Shown one piece after another: positions 34,745 through 45,769 of a stretch of 64,000 nt of DNA. The stretch spans positions 24,844,630 to 24,908,629 of the forward strand of contig NC_063451.1 in assembly GCF_020379485.1 (NCBI RefSeq), written 5' to 3'. Source of the DNA: Brassica napus. Taxonomy: Eukaryota; Streptophyta; Magnoliopsida; Brassicales; Brassicaceae. A model generated the notes under the pieces. That model saw only the letters and a list, made by a program, of their open reading frames with translations, did not search any database and was not told the DNA's origin. Positions within the stretch are counted from its first letter, which is position 1. The number at the start of each line of letters is the position of its first letter. A program made the position numbers and the translations under genes.

Positions 34745-35125
34745 GCGGAGCGACCTCGGCACGTCGCTGCGAGAGGTCGCTCCCGGGTCGTTTCTTCGCG
34801 AGCGACCTGGCTGTGTCGCTCCGAAGACTTCGCTCCCGGGTCGTCTCCTCGCGAGCGACCTGGCTGTGTCGCTCTGAAGACGTCGCTCCGGGGTCATCTC
34901 CTCGCGAGCGACCTGGCTGTGTCGCTCTGAGGACGTCGCTCCGGGCTTCGTCGGGTGTCGTCTCGCCATGGAAACGCGAGCGACCTTGGATCGTCGCTCT
35001 GGCAAGTCGCTCTGGGAGGGGTGTCTCGCGATAGAAACGCGAGCAACCTCTCTACGTCGCTCTGGCAAGGTCGCTCCGGGATGTGAGCCACAACGACTTC
35101 ATGTAGTAGCTCCTGGAAGTCGCTC
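34745..35125. repeat. GC-rich 53-bp tandem repeats in the left LTR of LTR-B
   Basis: Three main units start with GAGCGAC at 34800, 34853 and 34906 (53-bp period). Each carries two inverted partners of the type GTCGCTC, 15 and about 29 bp downstream. Looser units continue on both sides. The same block is at 40333-40713 in the other LTR. It is far more GC-rich than the surrounding LTR. Confidence 0.85.
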
Positions 35126-35332
35126 CAGGCAGTGCTCATCCAAAGATCACTTTAATCACCTCCCTTGAGCTCCAAATTTATCCAAATGTCTCCAGGAACT
35201 CCATGTGGTACTTCAATACCTAATAGAGACATATGTATGCAAAATGCAACCTAGACATGGCTAAATCCTAATCTATATAATGAAAATGCACATGAATAAA
35301 TGGATAAAACAATGTGAATATGCAAGATATCA

Positions 35333-36893
35333 ACTCCCCCAAACTTATTCTTTTACTTGTCCTCAAGTGAACTTTCTAGAACTCATAGGGAGAGAGGTTT
35401 GAAGGTGGGAGCTCATAGCCAAAAGAAACACACAAAGCACTCAAATCAACATCTAAATTCAGCATTAGTACACCCTCTCTTATTATACTCTAGCTTCTCT
35501 AGGCCTATTCAACTCTTTTCATCCCTACACTCATCATCATGCATTCACACATGCAAATCAGCCAACTCTCAAGTTCATTAAGCATAACATCAAGTGAATT
35601 CTTGCAAATGGTCAATCGGTCCAAATCATTTGGTTGAGTAAGGGAAGGCTTTTATTCAAGTGGGTCAAGAGGTTCAAAATCCATGATCTTTTAAAGTGGT
35701 TTACTCTCAGAACAAGTAGCCTTGACATTGCACATAATATATCTAAGAAAGAGACCAACTCATGCATACAATGCTCAATCTCCATTGTTCTACCCTTTTC
35801 CCAAACATACAGGTTACACAATCACTTCCCAATGTCAAACCCAACTCCCATCTCTCACCAAAAGATCCCAAGAATACTTTGCACATAAAACTCTTTTTCT
35901 TTGAAATCTATAAAGGATTTTCTCAACTTCTAAACAAATCTTAGCTCTAAACAACTTTGCTAGCCCCTTTTTTCTTTCTTTTTCTCTTTTTTTTTTCGGG
36001 GGCCAAGACTTTTCATAAGCTCGAGCTAGACGTTTATCTATTAATTCCAATAAGATTATCCATTTAAACACAAAGAGTCTATTCTTTTCCTTTGAACTTT
36101 TCATGCTTCCAAACCATAGTCACCACACTCACCCCCACCTATAGCTAGACAATAGAGTGCCTAATCTAGCAAAAATGAAGACCAAGCATTGTCGTTCCCG
36201 ATACTCTCAACATTATGCACATGTAAGGCTTTCCGAAAAAGACCTCACTCATCAAATAATAAAAGCTTAAAAGGAGGAAGGGATTTTGGGAATGGTGTAC
36301 CACTAGAGTTTGACAAAAAAGATTGGCATAAAGGATGTGACAACTCAAGTGTGTATATCCATGATTCAGTACACAAGAGACCATGAGCAAGATGCATTAA
36401 GTTCGTTCAGTTCAAATAAGGTTGTAGTTGGCTTCAAAGACTGAGTTTCAGCAGTCAACAAGTTTCAGGAAGAGTTTTCAAGGCTCGAAGCATACAAGCC
36501 TTTTTGAGAGGTGCATAAGCTACTCAGGTGCAAAGTAGTGTTCTTTACAAGGCATTTCAAATCATTGCTCCCAATGCAAGTAAATGCATCCTATATGCTC
36601 TAGACTCTCCTAGAAATGCAAATGATGCAAACTAAATGATTTTTTATGCAAATATATATGTATAATGCAATGCATGAGACTCAAAATCATCAAAGCAAAC
36701 GTGATCAAATACTTGGTACCTCCCCCACACTTAAATGACACAGTCTCTGTGTTGTCAAGGAGAGAGAGATACCCAAAAAGAGAAAAACTAATATGCAAAA
36801 ACGAAATGGTATATACAAGGGAAAGTAGTGGGTTACCTTCTATGGGGAATGAGTAGAGGGAGATGCTCCCTCCTCGTCGTCCTCAGGTGGTAA
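35333..36893 (-). other. LTR-B 3' noncoding region (where pol is absent)
   Basis: About 1.56 kb between the protease stop and the 3' LTR without retrotransposon enzymes. It contains the terminal polypurine tract and, near 36719-36752, an internal TCCCCCACACTTAAATGACA stretch followed by an ACACAG-TCT-CTGTGT hairpin. Short frames here are not protein-like. Confidence 0.6.
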
Positions 36894-37685
36894 CTATTTA
36901 AAGTGCTCATTAGCAATAGTGCCCATCTCTTCAATGTAGAAGGCTTGCCCGAACACAGTTGGTTTCTTCATTTTCTCCTTGATGTCAAAGTGGAAAACAT
37001 GCCCTTTACCCAAATGGAGATCAATCGTGCCCTCTTTCACCTTAACAATTGCTTCCGCTGTAGCTAAGAATGGCCTTCCGAGAATCAATGGGTCTTGAGC
37101 CTCCTCACCCATCTCAAGCACCACAAAATCTGTAGGTATCTCATACCTTCCAATTTTCACAGGTAGGTCCTCTAAGATGTCCACAGGGTACTTCACTGAA
37201 CGATCAGCTAACACCAGAGAGAGTCTACACTTCTTGTACTGAGTGAATCCAAGCTTCTTTGCAACAGACAAAGGCATCACGCTGACACTAGCTCCCAAAT
37301 CGCAGAGACATTTCTCAAATACCATAGGTCCAAGAGCACAAGGTAGTGTGAAGCATCCTGGATCCTCTAACTTTTCTTGAACATCAAGCCTCTGGATGAT
37401 GGCACTGCACTCATGGGTAAGAATCATCATACCTTCCATCTCCTTCTTCTTTGCAGCTACAACATCTTTCAGGAACTTGTTGTATTGAGGAATCAACATA
37501 AAAGCATCGATGATGGGCATTGCAACCTGAGCTTCACTCATTTGCTTCTCAAACAGAGCCTTGTACTTCTCTAGCAGCTGCCTCTTGAATCTACCAGAGA
37601 ATGGTAGTTTGGGTTCATAGGGAGGAGGAACAAAAGAATTTTCACTTGCTGGAGCAACAACTTCACCATCTTTCACTGTTTTCTT
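36894..37685 (-). CDS. LTR-B protease region (in frame with gag after a TAG)
   Basis: The first 60 residues include FVPPPYEPKLPFSGRFKRQL, typical of the gag-protease linker of Athila/Tat elements. The retroviral-type aspartic protease follows, with CDLGASVSVMPLSVAKKLG (active-site DLGAS), a flap-side LVLADRSVKYP and LILGRPFL. The frame is the same as gag, separated only by one TAG at 37686-37688. A protein could arise by readthrough or the TAG may be decay. The protease would process Gag in the particle. It ends EHFK-stop. Confidence 0.85.
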   Translation of the reverse strand, partial: KKTVKDGEVVAPASENSFVPPPYEPKLPFSGRFKRQLLEKYKALFEKQMSEAQVAMPIIDAFMLIPQYNKFLKDVVAAKKKEMEGMMILTHECSAIIQRLDVQEKLEDPGCFTLPCALGPMVFEKCLCDLGASVSVMPLSVAKKLGFTQYKKCRLSLVLADRSVKYPVDILEDLPVKIGRYEIPTDFVVLEMGEEAQDPLILGRPFLATAEAIVKVKEGTIDLHLGKGHVFHFDIKEKMKKPTVFGQAFYIEEMGTIANEHFK

Positions 37686-39290
37686 CTATTCCCCAACCTT
37701 TCCTTTACCTTTGGCTTCCACAATCTTCTCCAATATTTCATCATTGATTTTCTCATCAACAATCACCACTTCATCATCTAAGTTGATGGCCACCTCCTCA
37801 CCTAGTTTCTCAGCATCCCTGGTGAGGGTTGTAGGAGGTAACTGCTTACCACTCCTAAGGGTGATAGCTTTGGCCTCCTTGGCGTTTTGGTCAGATTTTC
37901 CAGGTAGAGATCCTTGCTGGCGATTCTGGTGAGTGTTCATGGAAGCAAACTGATTCTCTAAATTCTTGACTGTAGAAGCAAGATGTGAGAATTTGGTGTT
38001 GAGCTCATTGTAGCTCCCATCAACCTTGGAATGAAGGTTCTTCAACTCATAACCAACATGCTTCTCACTTCTAGTCTGAGACTCCAAGATTTGTTTCAGT
38101 AAGGTCTCAGTGCTGCTCTCTTGAGGAGCAGAGGAACCAGACGAGGGGTTTTGCTGAGGCTGATAGCTGCCTTGCTGGTTGTTTCTAGGCGGATAACCAC
38201 TCTGTTGGTTGTAGGGATAGGATTTCTGTTGGTAGTTGTTGTACTGAAAGTTGGGCTCTTTTTTGTACCAGCTATCATTGTTGTTGATGAAACACAGCTT
38301 TTCCTGACCTTCCAAACCCTCAACCTCATGGACAACAGGTGGTGTCTCTTTGCTTGGGTTACCAATAAAGTGCAGCTGCTCTTGTTTGGCTTTATCAGCA
38401 AGGAGGATGTCTATCTTATCCTGTAGAGCTTTCAACTCCTTCCTCGTCTGCTTATCATCTGTTCGACTGCCTCTGTCGTGGTCTCTACTGTAGACTGCAT
38501 CACTCTTTACCATGTTGTCAACCAGCTCTTCTGCATCTTCCTCAGTTCTCCCCAAGAAGAACCCATTGCTAGCTGTATCCAGTCTGGCCCTGTACTTAGG
38601 AAGAGCACCACGGTAGAATGTGCTCAGCAAGCTCTCCTTAGAGAAACCATGGTGTGGGCATTGAGCTTGGTAGCCCTTGAATCTCTCCCAGGCTTCACTG
38701 AAGCCTTCTAAGTTCTTCTGTTGAAAGCTGGAAATCTCATTTCTCAGCTTAGCAGTTCTTGAAGTTGAGAAGAACTTCTCCAAGAATGCTCTCTTGCAAT
38801 CATCCCAAGTGGTGATAGAGTCGCTGGGTAGAGACTTCTCCCACTGACGTGCCTTATCCCCCAAAGAGAAAGGGAATAACTTCAGCTTCAAGGCGTCCTC
38901 AGACACACCATTGGTTTTTGACAACCCACAGTAGCTGTCGAACCTATCCAAGTGATCAAATGGGTCCTCTAGAGCCAAGCCATGATACTTGTTTTTCTCG
39001 ATCACGTTGAGGAGTCCTGACTTGACCTCAAAGTTGTTTGCTGCCACAACCGGTGCTCGGATTCCCAGTCTATGACCATGAATGTTGGGCCGGTCATAAG
39101 TACCAATGGGTCGAGCTGCCCGCGGTTGGTGTTCTGCCCCTTGCGGTTGATCTTCCATATCAATATCGAATCTCTGCAAGTGGGCTTGTTGTTCTTCTTC
39201 TCATCTAGCTCTAGCACACTCCCTCTCAAAAGCTCTGATGTCTGCTACTATTGGAACTAGGTTTAATGGACCCCTGCTCCTCAAGTTCAT
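37686..39290 (-). CDS. LTR-B Gag (one upstream stop)
   Basis: The true start is probably the ATG at 39290, after an acceptor-like TTTCACTTTCAG, giving MNLRSRGPLNLVPIVADIRA. A TGA at 39201-39203 interrupts an otherwise open frame that continues to 37686. Domains: Athila-type capsid with NPFDHLDRFD-like EDPFDHLDRFDSYCGLSK, LFPFSLGDKARQWEKSLP, TTWDDCKRAFLEKFF and CPHHGFSKESLLSTFYRG. A Gln/Tyr/Asn-rich tract comes next and then AKAITLRSGKQLP near the C-terminus. It forms the particle. It ends KGKVGE-TAG. Confidence 0.85.
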
Positions 39291-40332
39291 ACACCTGAAA
39301 GTGAAAGGTAGGTGAAGAAGATGAATCAGTAACAAAACAAAATTAAAATGACTTAGTCTCAAGCAAGTGACTAAATCTCAATGTTTAAATCTACTCAGAA
39401 TTTGGCAACGACGCCAATTTGATGTTAAGAGTTTTCAAGGCTCCTAAAACAAATGTTGTAGTTTAGTGATTGTCGAACCAGTTCTGAGGGATATTAAAGC
39501 ACCGAGAATGCAAGTACTCACTTAATCTAAGTGCAACCGATAATTTAAGAGGCTTTTAAACTAATGATTAATGATAAATGAAATGACTTTCTTTACTAAG
39601 GGAAAAGAGAACTCATGGGTATAAGGATTAGACCTTGGGTGATCAAGTTTCGAACTAAGGATGGCAAACGATCAATCAAACTATCAACCTTAAGCCTAGA
39701 CACAATTCTAAGCAACCTCTATGTCTAGATGAATGCTCATTTGCTAACATATCTCAAACATCAAATGTCTTTGGTTGAATAATGTGAAAGCAATCATTAC
39801 TAACAAGTCTATTAGCTATCTTAGCATCTTTAACAACAAATGTTTTTGGCAAAGTATACTGAAAGCCTAGGAGAGTTGTCTCAGGCATTTCATCAAACAC
39901 CTTTTGGGTGGGAAATGCATGTTGATCAACTTTTGAGTGGCCAACTCAGAAGATGCATTATGAATACTCTACTAGCAAGGAACAAGAATGATCTACACTA
40001 AAACATCCTAGAACTAACCTAATCACCCTTAATCTCCCTAACCCATGAATTCAAAAGGTGATTACTCACTAATCTCCATTATTCCTCTTAAACCCATATT
40101 GGAATTCAGATTAATCATGTAGAGGAATAGATAAGAAATCAACAAGAACACAAGATCAAAGCAATGAAATCTCAAACAAAAGGAGTTTTACTAATCGTTC
40201 TCCCCCAAAAGAGATCCTCTGCCTCGTGGCTACAAAAGGTACTTAAAACATAGGTTTTTAGAAGTAAAAACGTGCGTAATAAAATGACCAAAAGGCCCTT
40301 GAGAAATCATGAATTCTCCCAAACAAATAGAC

Positions 40333-40713
40333 GCGGAGCGACCTCGGCACGTCGCTGCGAGAGGTCGCTCCCGGGTCGTTTCTTCGCGAGCGACCTGGCT
40401 GTGTCGCTCCGAAGATGTCGCTCCCGGGTCGTCTCCTCGCGACCGACCTGGCTGTGTCGCTCTGAAGACGTCGCTCCGGGGTCATCTCCTCGCGAGCGAC
40501 CTGGCTGTGTCGCTCTGAGAACGTCGCTCCGGGCTTCGTCGGGTGTCGTCTCGCCATGGAAACGCGAGCGACCTTGGATCGTCGCTCTGGCAAGTCGCTC
40601 TGGGAGGGGTGTCTCGCGATAGAAACGCGAGCAACCTCTCTACGTTGCTCTGGCAAGGTCGCTCCGGGATGTGTGCCACAGCGACTTCATGTAGTAGCTC
40701 CGGGAAGTCGCTC
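40333..40713. repeat. GC-rich 53-bp tandem repeats in the right LTR of LTR-B
   Basis: Second copy of the GAGCGAC / GTCGCTC array, nearly the same as at 34745-35125, with a few substitutions such as GACCGAC for GAGCGAC near 40441-40446. Confidence 0.85.
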
Positions 40714-41372
40714 CAGGCAGTGCTCGTCCAAAGATCACTCTAATCACCTCCCTTGAGCTCCAAATGTATCCAAATGTCTCTAGGAACTCCATGTGGTACT
40801 TCAATACCTAATATAGACATATGTATGCAAAATGCAACCTAGACATGGCTAAATCCTAATCTATATAATGAAAATGCACATGAATAAATGGATAAAACAA
40901 TGTGAATATGCAAGATATCAACTAGAACAGGCTGATCGTACAATCTGGAATAGTTGAGGCGTACAGAAACTTGCAGAGATCAGTCCACAGATCGATCTTG
41001 TTGAGATCAGTGGCCGAATACAGATCAGGGTCATGATCAAAGAGAGGTGATCGATAGAGATTAGGGTTTTAGCAATAGAGAGATATTTAGGGTTTATGTT
41101 TGATATTTAGCTTAGGGTTTTAGCGATCAATCGTGCTGATAACGTGTTGTGAAAGTAATAGAAAAGTCTATCTTTATTCATAACATAGAGGTTCCTTATA
41201 TAGGAGATTACACCGTCATAGATAAATGGAAAGAGTACAAATCATATTCCAACTAGGAAAAAGGAAAACATAAAGACATAAGGAAAATGAAAAGCTGGCC
41301 GACTCTCTCTTTCTTGGGCCGCAGATGGTATAATCTCTTGGTTATGAGTCATCCACAATCTGGTTCATAACA

Positions 41373-42539
41373 GGAATCAAATATTGTATACACAAAAAAA
41401 AACAATGTTTTAAAAATCGGATAGACGCGATGGTTGGACTAGGTTTGACCATAAACCGATCATGTGATCAGGTTGGATCTAATAACTGATTCAGTTATAT
41501 ACCGATCACGTATTCAGATTGAGCCTCAAAGCTATTGAACTCAATAAAAACAATTTAAACTATCAAAAATCTAAAAACTAATGTATTTACAATGTTTTAT
41601 ATCTGATATTTATTTATACATTAAGTTTGCATGTAAATAGAAATATTAAATTTTATATATTAAAAACATATTTAACTAGATTGTTGAATCATGTTTAATA
41701 ATAGAACAATTATATTCAGTCTCAGCCCTGAGCTAAAGCCCATAAAACAAGGATTTTAGGCGTCAAATATTATATATATTTCGAAACTGACTTCTTATAC
41801 CACTTTTTAATAATAGATATTTTTGTCCTTTTTGAAGATAATACAAAAAATTTGATTTATTCATTATTACAGATAGGAACAGTTAGTAATTAATCTAACA
41901 ACTATAGTTTCATTATTTATACGTTATATTAAGTAGTGAGAGAATAAATAAATAATTTAATTAAACAAAACCTAATTATTTATTTTGATGTATTAATAAC
42001 AACTAACAAACATTTATTTTCTTTACGTCCTTTTTTTTTTGGAAAACGAATTTTCTTTACATCCTTTTGTGTATTTCTTCTGATATTTGTTATCATAGCT
42101 ACAGAAACTTTAACAATTAAAAAACTCAAATGATCAATTCTTCATATTCCAAGTTTTTTTAAATTGATATTCATATATGAATAGCTGCATATGTCATATA
42201 AACTTTTTTTCTCTTTTTCCTTGTAGGTTTCTGTAGCTTTTTAAAAATGACATTCTAACAAAAATAAATTATTATAATATTTCTACATTTGAGGCTGATA
42301 AATGTTTTTTCAAAAAATAAAATTAATATTTAATAATATTTTTATTAACTATTTAAATTGTATTTAATAATATTTTTATTAGCTTTAGGCATTACGAACC
42401 GGCACCAAACTCACATAATTGATTTGGTTATGTTTCTCTGGTCCATTTTTAAAGTAGGAGTGAAGACTAATCATATAAAAGTAACTGTAGGTAACCGTGA
42501 AAGTGAAAAAAATAATTGCTACACTTAATTCGGTAACTC
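41373..42539. other. AT-rich intergenic DNA
   Basis: No genes or element ends were found. Several poly-T/A runs. Confidence 0.6.
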
Positions 42540-43633
42540 AAACTAATTGGGCTTTTTATTTCCTAAAGGAACGTAGATTACGTGGGTCCGTTAAGCGTTA
42601 ATCATATAAAATGACACGGTTATTTCCCAGTCTTTGTTAAATTTTAATCCTTTTGATTCGGGCTTAAATCAAAGAGGGCCGCGTACATTTATTCTCTGTA
42701 AAGCCCAAATAAGAAACGACGTCGTTTACGTTTTGACTCACCCCTACTCTCGTTTAAGATATTTTGTCTGCTCTCCAAATTGCTTCTTCCTAGTACAAAT
42801 CAAGAGGAGAGAACGAGGTAATAAAAACCCTAATTCCTCAATATACATTCTGGGTTTTGTTCTTAAATGATTTTCGTAATGGAAAGTTTTGTCATTTTCA
42901 CAGTTTGGTGAAAGAAGAAGACGGCGTAGAGGTTAAAGGAAAGGAGACGTTGGTGAGTCTCTCTGGTTTCTATCTTCTCTGCTTGTACACAGGTCCCACT
43001 TAGAGTTTGATCTGGGTCTCTGGTTTCGGAAGCTTGTTGTTCTGTTCTGGGTCTCTAGTTTACCAAAACTTCTACTGGGTCTAGGTTTTTTAGGATAGCG
43101 AGAAAGCTGTTAACTTTTACACTGTTGTTTGAAGGTCTTTTGTACACTATGTTCTGGATTTCGGTTTTGATATGGTTTAGCTTTGTTCGTGGCTTTTTTT
43201 TTTTTTTTTGGTGAATTTTCTGAGCATATAAGACCCGCTTGATTTGAATGTGAATGTGAAGTTACTATAGTTGCTGTTAATGGTTTATATATGTTTTACT
43301 CTTGGTTAATAAGTTATGCCTGATTTGCATGTGAAGTTAATTGATTTAACTAAGTAAATATACAGTCATTGGTTAGTTAGGGTTAATATTTTATTATAGA
43401 CTAAATACGGTTATTACATATGAATGGGCTTGGGTTAATACAAGGCCATCTATATCCCAAATTCTTCTAGGGCTGGCTAATACAGGGCTAATTAAGATTG
43501 GCTTTTGTTTTCTGGTTTAGCGTGCGCACTTACTAAGAAGAAATCATAGCATATGTGTTGTTGTGTTTACAATCTCTTATCATAATGCAACGTCTCTGTG
43601 TTTCTAAAATCATTTTTTTTGTTTTCTAAGGAT
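42540..43633 (+). promoter_or_regulatory. Promoter and 5' leader of the papain-like gene
   Basis: It contains TTGGGCTTTTT (about 42547) and AAAGCCCAAAT (about 42701), site-II-like TGGGC elements. A perfect 14-bp palindrome AAACGACGTCGTTT lies at 42714-42727 and a telo-box AAACCCTAA at about 42825-42833. Site-II plus telo-box is common near start sites of plant growth-associated genes. A leader intron is plausible from GTGAGTCTC (about 42953) to TTTTCTAAG just before the ATG at 43634. Confidence 0.5.
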
Positions 43634-45039
43634 ATGGTGGACTCGGAGTATGTGTATGTACCAGTAAGGCCTGATCTAAGACGTCTTCCCAAACACATTT
43701 CCTCACGTCTGAAGAAGAATCTCTTTACCGAAATAACATCAAAACAACTAAAACAGTTCCTGGATGGTTCTGAATTTAAAAAAGCTGAAGGCACTACTCG
43801 TAAAGGCCTTTTTAAGCTGTCTGATAATGGGAAGATTCTCATGTTGTTTTGGCAGCTGGAACCGACACATCAAGCGAGGAAACAGGTACGTAACTCTTTG
43901 AAATCCACATTACTCTTTCGATATCTTATTTCTAACAGCACACTTGTTTTGTTTATTAGCTTTACAAAGAGCTTGTGGAACTCGATTTATGGGAGAAGCT
44001 TTCTGGTCCTATTCGAGACCAAATAAAACACATCCTGTGTTGGGCCTATAGCTCCACTGATCTCGTCTCCGCCTTACGATGTATCCGTCTGTTGGATGAC
44101 GATTTTGTTCCTCTGTCCACGTGGTACCTCCACTCTCACGTGCATCCTGAGAAGATTGGCAATGACCCAACTGCGTTAACCGGTCATTCCTGTTATGCAA
44201 CTAATACCCGTGAAGCCTTCAAGTTCATGTTAAACCACGGAGGAGTGCCTAAAGAACGGGACGTTGAGTTCGATTGTAATGAGGATCATCCAGCTGATCC
44301 AGAACCTAACATCACCATCAACTCTTACCTTACCTTTGATACCTTAGAAGAAGCACTGGCCCAGCTCCGCAAACAGCCCATTGGGGCGTCTTTACTTGAA
44401 TTTTCTGAACTTTGGAACCTCAAAAAGGTATGTAAACTTCTTAACTTCTTATTGGTCTCTGGTTCTCTTTTAATTGATTAAATTTTAAATCATAATAATT
44501 GGTTTTTGTGTAGGATGCCATTTACTATGGCCCTACAGAGGCAGATTCTTATTTGCTTGGTTACCACGGAGTCGACATTGTTGACATACAGTTTTACAAT
44601 AACGAAGTAGTTGCTCTCTGCAAATTCAGTAACGGCACGCATGTCGGTCGCGATGGATACTTCCGTGTCTCGCTAGGTACTCGGTATATGATGATCGGGT
44701 GTGATGAGAAGAGTGCAGAGACTGTTCGACCAACGCCGACTCCAGAGCCATTGCTATGCAATTTCATCTTCCCGGTCATACATGAAACTCCAAAGCCCGA
44801 AGGCGAAGGCGAAGGCGAAGCTGAGAAGCAGGAACTTAAGAGGAAACGTGGTGAACCCACACACGAGAGGAAACGGCGGTGTACACCGAAGCGTCAGAAC
44901 TTAAGAAGAAGAAGGCCGTTCCATGACCATGGGTAATTATCTGCGGATTACCATTGAGCAATTTCTCAATTCTCTAATCTCTAATCTGTTTGTTTTTTTT
45001 GGTTGCAGAGATAAGAAGAAGAAGCAGATAAGTGGCTGA
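43634..45039 (+). CDS. Degenerate papain-like (C1A) cysteine protease-type gene
   Basis: Exons 43634-43885, 43960-44427 and 44514-44932, with a likely fourth exon 45009-45039; all introns are GT-AG and in phase, giving 389 residues (reading on past 44932 instead stops at 44936). Gln105 and Cys111 in QIKHILCWAYSSTDLVSALR match the oxyanion Gln and catalytic Cys of papain (QxxxxxCWAFS). His258 in GYHGVDIVDI fits the catalytic His. The Asn-Ser-Trp position reads KFSNGTHVGRDGYFRVSLG, so Asn is replaced by Phe278 and Trp is lost. There is no signal peptide or classical inhibitory propeptide. The C-terminus is acidic (EGEGEGEAE) and then Lys/Arg-rich, possibly a nuclear signal. It is probably an inactive or altered protease in the cytosol or nucleus. 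The family call is by motif reading only. Confidence 0.65.
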
Positions 45040-45253
45040 GAAGAAGAAGTGGCTGAGAGTGTGAGAGAGTGAGAGCTTTTTTTTTTCTTTTTGACCCCTT
45101 AAAGCATCTGTTAGCTAGTAAAGGGAAGAAACTAATGTCTTTTGTCTCCTCTTAACTCATCTCTCCTCGGTTAGGTTTTTGGCTGGTTAGATCTTTTTTG
45201 AAAACTTGTCAGGATTCTTATGTGTCTGAGTAATGCGATTCTGCAATATGGCT
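45040..45253 (+). other. 3' untranslated region of the papain-like gene
   Basis: Downstream T-rich and GT-rich DNA without coding capacity. The original 3' flank continues beyond 49830, because copia-3 with an 89-bp duplication now splits it. Confidence 0.45.
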
Positions 45254-45342
45254 ACATTATTGACACTAATATAATACTTCCTGGTGGATGGTTTGACTCT
45301 GCATCTATGTTACCACGGGTCCTGTCTAATTGTTTGTTTGTT
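45254..45342. repeat. Left copy of 89-bp host duplication flanking copia-3
   Basis: ACATTATTGACACTAATATA...ACGGGTCCTGTCTAATTGTTTGTTTG occurs here and again at 49740-49829, with one visible difference (ATGTTACC / ATGATACC). It is much longer than the 5-bp duplication expected for copia integration. Confidence 0.85.
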
Positions 45343-45769
45343 TGTTGGGAAAGATAAGGGATAATATTTTCTTCGAAAGGTTAAAATGGAGTGTGGACGG
45401 TTAGTGTTTAAGATAACCTTCTTATTTTTTTTGGGAAAGGGATTTTCACTAAGACTTGTGTTTGTAAATTTCTTAAAAACTCTTAGAACTCTTTATGAAA
45501 TGTTTTCTCTCTATTGTTTTGCTTGATGTGAGATGATTACAAATGGTGCTAAGCATCCCTATTTATACTATTAAGTGGAGACTACAAGTTAGTTCTACAC
45601 ACTTCATCTTCTACACACTTCCTTTTTTCTACACACTTCTTCATCTTTCTCCATTTTTCTTTAGATATTTCTTCTTCTTAGGCTTCTTGGTTATGGATCA
45701 TAATTTTGGGTTTTGGGCTAATGGAGGAAAAAACCAGCCCAATCTGCATCGGTGTAACCGTTCTTTATC

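Larger units (their letters stand above)
33832..40920 (-). mobile_element. Nonautonomous gag-protease LTR retrotransposon (LTR-B)
   Basis: The LTRs are 33832-35332 and 39420-40920, 1501 bp each, TGATGTTAAG...GATATCA. Flanks ACTGG / ACTAG fit a 5-bp duplication with one change. The primer-binding site TGGCGTCGTTGCC (complement of 39404-39416, the tRNA-Asp type usual in Athila/Tat elements) lies by the right LTR, and a GTTTGGGGGAGT polypurine tract (complement of about 35333-35344) by the left. The interior codes only for Gag and an aspartic protease; there is no RT, RNase H or integrase. Nearly identical LTRs suggest a recent insertion into the copia-2 leader. Confidence 0.94.
27837..41372 (-). 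mobile_element. Decayed Ty1/copia retrotransposon (copia-2) with nested LTR-B
   Basis: The LTRs are 27837-28064 and 41145-41372 (228 bp each), TGTTGTGAAAG...CATAACA, with a perfect GGAAT duplication (27832-27836, 41373-41377). Orientation is minus: CGTTATCAGCACG, the same primer-binding-type sequence as copia-1, adjoins the right LTR. The gag-pol remnants at 28070-31690 read right to left. The leader (31690-33831 plus 40921-41144) is split by LTR-B. Its proteins resemble copia-1 in integrase and Gag, so both belong to one lineage. Confidence 0.92.

Noticed and set aside
34670..35168. Arg/Ser-rich open frames on both strands in LTR-B (and 40258-40756)
   Set aside because: Six-frame openness comes from the GC-rich 53-bp repeats with few stops; both strands are open, typical of repeats, not genes.
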